Shown here: positions 58,914 to 64,000 of the stretch, piece after piece
Layout of the letters: every line of letters begins with the position of its first letter
How positions within the stretch are numbered: position 1 is the stretch's first letter
NCBI RefSeq assembly: GCF_013402915.1
Contig: NC_050719.1
Location: 1,612,001 to 1,676,000, forward strand
Origin: Zygotorulaspora mrakii
Taxonomy: Eukaryota; Ascomycota; Saccharomycetes; Saccharomycetales; Saccharomycetaceae
Length of the DNA: 64,000 nucleotides
Direction of reading: 5' to 3'
Made by a program: the position numbers and the translations under genes
The notes under the pieces: model-generated
What the model saw: the letters and a program-made list of their open reading frames with translations, nothing else
Told to the model about the DNA's origin: nothing
Databases searched by the model: none

Positions 58914-61514
58914 TCACGTCAAGGTTCCTAAGGATAACTGATGTTTCTGTTGTTCTCTTGCCCATCTTGCGGTATCTTTAGTAGCTTGAGTAAAAACTGG
59001 GTTGCTTCTTGTTCTTTTGATGAATTCGGTTATCCATTCTTGTGCATAGAATTGCTTAATGGAACCATCTGGGAACATTGCAGCTATATCACCAATCATG
59101 CCAACAGCTGATCTTGCTGTTGAGTCTTCACCGTAAAGTTGTGGATCTTCAGCTATCGTAGATATGAATTGGAAAATGGTACCTACATATGGGAATAATG
59201 CTTCAGGATTTCCACTCAGACCTGCAACAGTTCCGACATATGCATCTAAAATGGATTCAATGACTTTAATATGATAGTCTAAAGCTTCTAGGGTACCATT
59301 TTCAGGTTTGGTATTTTGAGCTGCAACACATAAACCCATAACCTCATTTAAATATGGAATAAAGTTGGGCCCTATATTTGATGCAATATCACCAAATACA
59401 CTAAGTACAACAGGTTTTAGTTCCTTTCTTCCATTTTCAGCGGTGATCATTTGACCTAGAACATTCATAAAGGCCATTGCATATTTGTTGAAATCTCCCT
59501 CCAATGAGTTTGAAATATCTGCGACAAAACCAACAGCTGCAATTGCGACTTGTGAATCAACTTGATTCAAAGCCCTTACTAAATATGGGGAGAAAGTTTC
59601 CAAATATTTTTCGAATTTCGGTCCCAATGATGACGCCAATGATGAAATCGCATAGAAGACATCATCTTCAATATAAGATGAATCTTTTTTATCAAGCATT
59701 TTCAAAAATAAATCCATTAACATATCAGAGACTGATTCTACACTAGATGGCGACTTTCTTATCACGGCAGCCAAAACGGTTAGAATATTTGCCTGTAACT
59801 CTTGCAAACTTTGTCTGTCTTCCATATTTAATTGAGTCTCATCAACACTCATTGTTTGACCCAATTTATCCATAACAAAAGTTGAAACTGAAGCAGAAAC
59901 TTCAGCAACTGTATTATTGGCATATTCGACTATTGATGTCAATGCAGAAAATGAAGATGCTCTTGCATTAAATTCATTATCAGACCTGTTCGCAGCTTTC
60001 ATGAGAGCATCAACCAGAGCAGGGTAGTAATTGTAGATTGGCGATGGTTTAATTTCACCTAACTGTTCCACTAGATTGATAATTGTCCAAGAACAATTTG
60101 TGGCTACTTTTGGGTGATCTTGTAAACCAAGAACGCAAGCTTGAACAACCCCAGGTAAATGTTGTTGTGGATCAATTGAATCAATAACTAAATCAGCGAT
60201 TCTACCAATACACCATGCGGCTGTCTCCTTGACCTGTACCGAGGAATCATTCATTAAATTCAAGATTGCTGGCAATGCTTGATGAATATAATAAGTGCGC
60301 TGTGTCTTGTCTGGTCCATCCATAATAGAGCCGAAGGCCATCACCGATGCCTCACGATTTCTCCAATTATCACTCGTAATGTTTTGTTCAACGAATTGTA
60401 AAACTGGTTCCAAAACATGATTACCACAATTCTGAGCAAAGAGTTGCAATGACGCACCAGCTGACATTGAAACATTCCAATCGTCATCTTCAGGATCTTC
60501 GTTTTGCCGTGTTAGAAGATTCAATAGATTTGGCACAACGTCTTTAATCGAAGATAGCGCAAAATTATAGCTTTGCAAAGGCGATTGTGGAAATTGTGAA
60601 ACTTCATAAGCGATATCAATTTCTTCTTCACAGATGGTTGACCAAAATTCAACAGCCATTGAAGCTACCTTATCATCCTGCGATTTCATTGTAGCTATTG
60701 TTAAAGCGTATAAAGCTTGTTCCATGTAAGGCTTCATGAATTGATAATACAGTGACATTATCTTACAAAGGCAACCAAAAGCAGCGGTCTGAATATTAGA
60801 ATCCTGGGCTTGAGTGGCTTCACATACAACTTGCATTAAGTAGTTTCTTTCACCCTCTCTTTCCATATTGTTCTTGATAAACACCAAAGAATCTGCCAAA
60901 GCATTCAAAGCGGCCAATCTAACAGGTGTCGAAATTTCAGACGCCTGGGCACCTTGAACAATCGCGATCAAAATATTATTCGAAGAGGAGACCAAGACTT
61001 GACTCTGAGGGTCAGCACTTTCACAGATGTAACCCAGAGCCAAAAGAGACGCTCTCTTGACATTTTCTGGCTGCGAGGGAGTAGTGTAATCCACCATAAT
61101 TTTCATCAGATCGAGCCATTCACCTCGAGGCAGTTCAATATTTGCAATAGCCGCTATTAGCTGTGCGGACGCATTTGCCACACGTGGTTCATCATTGGCA
61201 GTGAGTCCCAGCAATGCATTTTGTTTTATCTGTTCTTTGGAACCGGGGTCTACAACAGTAACCCAACGTTGAGCATATTGTAGGTTCTTCACCGAGTCCT
61301 TCGAGATGAGCTCGTTCTTCAAACTCAATGCCGCCAGAATCCTAGCCTCCAGCTTGGCACTCGTATCTACTAAAACGCTTGAAAGCAGCCCTGCAAACTG
61401 CAAGAAATTTTCATTCGATAACTTCTTCAATTGGGTTTCGCTCGCAATACGTATGGATTGGTCACCACTCAAAATGGTGTTTTCCAACAACTGTGCCAGC
61501 TCACTTGACGACAT
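58914..61514 (-). CDS. KAP95: Importin beta Kap95
   Basis: An 866-aa karyopherin made of about 19 HEAT repeats that carries importin-alpha cargo through the nuclear pore and releases it on binding Ran-GTP. The N-terminus (LAQLLENTILSGDQSIRIASETQLKKLSNENFLQFAGLLSSVLVD) is the importin-beta N-domain. The acidic loop in the middle (TRQNEDPEDDDWNVSMSAGASL) is typical of importin beta HEAT 8. Repeats such as VQVKETAAWCIGRIADLVID and VATNCSWTIINLVEQLGE follow. S. cerevisiae Kap95 is 861 aa. Confidence 0.98.
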   Translation of the reverse strand: MSSSELAQLLENTILSGDQSIRIASETQLKKLSNENFLQFAGLLSSVLVDTSAKLEARILAALSLKNELISKDSVKNLQYAQRWVTVVDPGSKEQIKQNALLGLTANDEPRVANASAQLIAAIANIELPRGEWLDLMKIMVDYTTPSQPENVKRASLLALGYICESADPQSQVLVSSSNNILIAIVQGAQASEISTPVRLAALNALADSLVFIKNNMEREGERNYLMQVVCEATQAQDSNIQTAAFGCLCKIMSLYYQFMKPYMEQALYALTIATMKSQDDKVASMAVEFWSTICEEEIDIAYEVSQFPQSPLQSYNFALSSIKDVVPNLLNLLTRQNEDPEDDDWNVSMSAGASLQLFAQNCGNHVLEPVLQFVEQNITSDNWRNREASVMAFGSIMDGPDKTQRTYYIHQALPAILNLMNDSSVQVKETAAWCIGRIADLVIDSIDPQQHLPGVVQACVLGLQDHPKVATNCSWTIINLVEQLGEIKPSPIYNYYPALVDALMKAANRSDNEFNARASSFSALTSIVEYANNTVAEVSASVSTFVMDKLGQTMSVDETQLNMEDRQSLQELQANILTVLAAVIRKSPSSVESVSDMLMDLFLKMLDKKDSSYIEDDVFYAISSLASSLGPKFEKYLETFSPYLVRALNQVDSQVAIAAVGFVADISNSLEGDFNKYAMAFMNVLGQMITAENGRKELKPVVLSVFGDIASNIGPNFIPYLNEVMGLCVAAQNTKPENGTLEALDYHIKVIESILDAYVGTVAGLSGNPEALFPYVGTIFQFISTIAEDPQLYGEDSTARSAVGMIGDIAAMFPDGSIKQFYAQEWITEFIKRTRSNPVFTQATKDTARWAREQQKHQLSLGTLT

Positions 61515-61802
61515 GGCTCACAAGTGCAATCTTGCTAGGTAGGACGATCAGCAACAACCAACAGCGCTCGGTGGCAACAAATGGCTCTGGTTTGTTCTTT
61601 TCCACCTGCTTCAATGACAGAAATCCTTTATGGCAAAAGCGAGAAAAAAAATACCAAAAAAACACACTGCCGTACAGAGTGATATCTTGAAACTCAATGA
61701 GCTCCGCCCACTCTAACGGGGGCGCAACTGCCGCTATAAATATACTTAACATAGATACATATATCTCATATCTCCACCTCTGGGAAGCCCCGGCGGGCAC
61801 CC
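61515..61802. other. KAP95 promoter, ACB1 3' region
   Basis: A 288-bp spacer between the KAP95 start and the ACB1 stop, both on the minus strand. Nothing further seen. Confidence 0.35.
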
Positions 61803-62066
61803 TCAGGAGCTGTACTTTGCGATGAGCTCCTCGACAAAGGCGATGTACTGCTGCTCGGCGTCTTCCTTGGAAAGCCCCTTCAACTCCTCCCAGGCGTCCC
61901 ACTTGTAACGGTCCTTCATGTTGAAGATACCTGGCTTTTCCTTGTCATTGTCACCGACCGTAGCTTGTTTGTACAGACCGTACAGCTTCAACAACTCATC
62001 CGTGTCTGGTTTAGTTGGTAACTCGTTAACAGCCTTGGCCTTTTCTTCAAACAATTGCGACACCAT
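61803..62066 (-). CDS. ACB1: Acyl-CoA-binding protein Acb1
   Basis: An 87-aa four-helix protein, the same length as yeast Acb1, that carries long-chain acyl-CoA esters between fatty-acid synthesis and lipid-making enzymes. Ligand-binding motifs are present: LFEEKAKAVNELPTKPDTDELLKLYGLYKQATVGD, then KPGIFNMKDRYKWDAWEELKGLSKEDAEQQYIAFVEEL. A dense 11-bp repeat array lies 200-345 bp upstream. ORM is divergent on the other side, as in YGR037C-YGR038W. Confidence 0.98.
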   Translation of the reverse strand: MVSQLFEEKAKAVNELPTKPDTDELLKLYGLYKQATVGDNDKEKPGIFNMKDRYKWDAWEELKGLSKEDAEQQYIAFVEELIAKYSS

Positions 62067-62873
62067 CTTATGAACAATGCTGGATTATACTGTGCAATTC
62101 GAAATCTACAACTAGCAACGCTCTACTGGGCCAGAAACGAGTGTCCTCGAGAGCGAAACTTGTTGTTTATATATACAAGCAAATCCCCTGCCACGGATCG
62201 CGCCGGAGCCCTATGCCGCCAAGTGGCAAAACGTTGAAACTCCAACAAATCGAAAACGAGGGCAGTTTCGGACATCCGGACAAAAGTGTGCTACGTGTCC
62301 GAAACGTGTCCGAAACGTGTCCGAAACGTGTCCGAAACGTGTCCGAAACTTCACCGCCAACCAAAATCGGAAAAGTGTCCGGAACTCATTTGGACACGCT
62401 TCGGACACGTTTCACTGTCGCGATGCCAATCAGCTTGAGAATCCGCTACGACACTCGGTGTGCGAACTTAAACGCCTTGCACGCCTCATCGCTCGTACAC
62501 CGTTGTCCCAAATCGAGCGCTGAAACGTAAACTTTAAGGTTCGCAGGGAACAAACAGCGTACGCGTCGCATTGCAATTGCACTTTCCTGCTGCAACGGTT
62601 TTTGTATCCTGTTTGTTGTTGTCTCGTACATGACAACTTGTGGCACTGCGCTGCGCGCGTGTTCAATGCCCGCTGAGCATGTGTGATTCAGTGAGTATTT
62701 CCCTATATTTAAGGAAAAAGCCGGAAAATGTGATATGATAAAGTTACATTTTACCACCGAATCTCAAGAAATATCGACAGTGTCGCAGTATATACAGAGA
62801 AAGAATACAGCCTTGGAGTGCGTATACGTGTTGGTGGTTACTCTTTGATTCAGCAGTAGTATAGTACAAGAGT
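62067..62873. other. ACB1-ORM divergent promoter region
   Basis: An 807-bp promoter region shared by two lipid-related genes. It contains the TGTCCGAAA array (next entry) and a single ACGCGT near 62560. Open frames across the array are repeat by-products. Confidence 0.5.
62266..62410. repeat. Array of TGTCCGAAA boxes
   Basis: Five perfect tandem copies of the 11-bp unit CGTGTCCGAAA fill 62294-62348. Flanking boxes on the opposite strand read TTTCGGACA at 62266-62274 and CTTCGGACACG at 62400-62410, and a diverged forward box GTGTCCGGAA is at 62375-62384. The 11-bp spacing puts each CGG core about one helical turn apart. It lies 200-345 bp from the ACB1 start and 463-608 bp from the ORM start, so it is probably a transcription-factor array. 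Confidence 0.85.
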
Positions 62874-63503
62874 ATGACTGATACAGAAAAAGAACGAGAA
62901 CCGTCGTTGAAACCATTCCCATCCGGTGGCCAAAATAGCAAAGCCAACCTCAGCGAACCGGTCAAAGATCACAGAAGGAGACGCTCCTCCAGTATAATAT
63001 CGCATGTGGAACCCGAGACGTTCGAGGATGAGAACGACCAGCAGTTGTTGCCCAATATGAACGCCACTTGGGTGGACCAACGAGGTGCCTGGATCATCCA
63101 TATTGTGATTATTTTACTGCTCAAGATATTCTACAACCTGTTCCCTGGCGTGACGACCGAGTGGTCGTGGACGCTTACAAACACTACCTATGTTGTCGGC
63201 TCCTATATCATGTTCCATCTGATAAAGGGCACGCCGTTTGACTTCAACGGCGGGGCCTACGACAATCTGACCATGTGGGAGCAGATCAACGGAGAGACAC
63301 TTTACACGCCAGCGAGGAAATTTCTAATATTGGTGCCCATTTCGTTGTTCCTGGTCAGCACGCACTATTCACATTACGATCTAAAGCTTTTCTCATGGAA
63401 CTTTCTATTGACTACGGTTTTGGCTGTTGTGCCAAAGTTGCCCGTTACTCACAGACTAAGAATTTCGATCCCCGGCATTACTGGACCAGCACAGATCAGC
63501 TAA
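62874..63503 (+). CDS. Orm sphingolipid regulator (Orm1/Orm2)
   Basis: A 209-aa ER membrane protein of the ORMDL family that restrains serine palmitoyltransferase and so sets sphingolipid synthesis. The N-terminus carries the basic-Ser cluster RRRRSSSII (residues 34-42), the site phosphorylated by Ypk1/Npr1 in yeast to relieve inhibition. The core is NMNATWVDQRGAWIIHIVIILLLKIFYNLFPGVTTEWSWTLTNTTYVVGSYIMFHLIKGTPFDFNGGAYDNLTMWEQINGE, typical of the family, followed by two more hydrophobic segments. One gene here stands for the duplicated ORM1 (YGR038W) and ORM2 (YLR350W). Confidence 0.97.
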   Translation: MTDTEKEREPSLKPFPSGGQNSKANLSEPVKDHRRRRSSSIISHVEPETFEDENDQQLLPNMNATWVDQRGAWIIHIVIILLLKIFYNLFPGVTTEWSWTLTNTTYVVGSYIMFHLIKGTPFDFNGGAYDNLTMWEQINGETLYTPARKFLILVPISLFLVSTHYSHYDLKLFSWNFLLTTVLAVVPKLPVTHRLRISIPGITGPAQIS

Positions 63504-64000
63504 TCTTTTACCAATAATACACCATCCTTTAGCACACTTTGTTACTCATTTATTGTTGAAATATAAATCGAGATTGTAAGATATATTAAAGAGATGACTT
63601 ATAAGAATCAGAAAGAGACAATTGGTCTGTAAAACAAAATAAACGAAGTCAGATGAAACCCTAACAGAATGTCAATCGATAATGGAAAGATATCGGATGA
63701 CAGTCTATCGCGAGACGTTTACAACTCAGGAGTCTGACTACGAAGGAGTCTATGGCATGGAACATGAAATAACAGTTGTACTGTGGATTCTATGGGACTA
63801 GAAATGGTGTGATGACGATGAAAATTCCTCACTCGTCGTCCTCTATTATGGTTCAATAGGTGCAAAATGTTACGTATAAATACTGACGTATTTTCCAGAT
63901 ATTAATCCAAGTTCAATTAGCTTTATCTCAATTCATGATATAGGAAACCAAGGAATTATATATCTCTATAATTGAATATCATAGTATCATCATCAATGTC
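63504..64000. other. Right-edge region
   Basis: The 3' side of ORM up to the window edge, AT-rich and without any supported gene. Frames are short on both strands. Confidence 0.4.

Noticed and set aside
62167..62408. Minus-strand frames with repeated VSDTFRTRFGH residues
   Set aside because: They are the translation of the noncoding 11-bp repeat array, not a gene.

Overview
This window is nuclear DNA of a budding yeast of the family Saccharomycetaceae. Almost every gene is recognisable as an ortholog of a Saccharomyces cerevisiae gene. Introns are few and carry GTATGT/GTAAGT donors and TACTAAC branch points, tRNA genes are eukaryotic, and ribosomal-protein promoters carry Rap1-like sites. 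The gene order points to a lineage that did not go through the whole-genome duplication. From about 21.9 kb to the right end, genes that S. cerevisiae keeps on two sister blocks (YGR024C-YGR038W and YLR335W-YLR350W) are interleaved in a single row: THG1, YGR026W, RPS25, NUP2, SGD1, MSP1, ERV1, VRP1, POP6, RPP0, IMO32, FKS1, GAS2, TIM21, RPL26, YLR345W, CIS1/YGR035C, CAX4, KAP95, ACB1, ORM. A Zygosaccharomyces/Torulaspora- or Lachancea-like yeast fits. The species cannot be fixed by reading alone.

Layout. 1-1.0 kb: no gene supported. 1.0-4.4 kb: OTU2, YLF2 and RPS20 (a YHL013-015 block). 5.1-6.4 kb: URC4, a uracil-catabolism gene that S. cerevisiae lacks. 6.8-18.3 kb: SSY1, ACL4, NBP2, CWC15, SLS1, RRN5 and PUT1 (YDR160-163 joined to YLR139-142). 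18.3-20.5 kb: a long gene-free stretch ending at tRNA-Asp(GUC), which is also the point where synteny changes. 20.7-21.9 kb: an unrecognised, possibly beta-propeller protein. 21.9-63.5 kb: the interleaved block, with tRNA-Glu(UUC) and tRNA-Arg(CCG) inside it.

Themes. Nitrogen use: the SSY1 amino-acid sensor, PUT1 proline oxidase with two Put3-type CGG-N10-CCG sites, and URC4 with a CCG-N7-CGG palindrome upstream. Ribosome production: RPS20, RPS25, RPL26, RPP0, ACL4, RRN5, SGD1. Cell wall: FKS1 with a G1-type MCB/SCB promoter cluster, and GAS2. Mitochondria: SLS1, MSP1, ERV1, TIM21, PUT1, IMO32. Nuclear transport: NUP2, KAP95. Lipids and glycosylation: CAX4, ACB1, ORM.

Points most worth a second look are a candidate 310-nt 5'UTR intron in RPS25, the URC4 palindrome, an 11-bp repeat array between ACB1 and ORM, a U-U mismatch in the tRNA-Glu anticodon stem, a 6PF2K/FBPase-2-like protein with both active sites altered, and two proteins I could not name (20747-21922 and 39217-40926).
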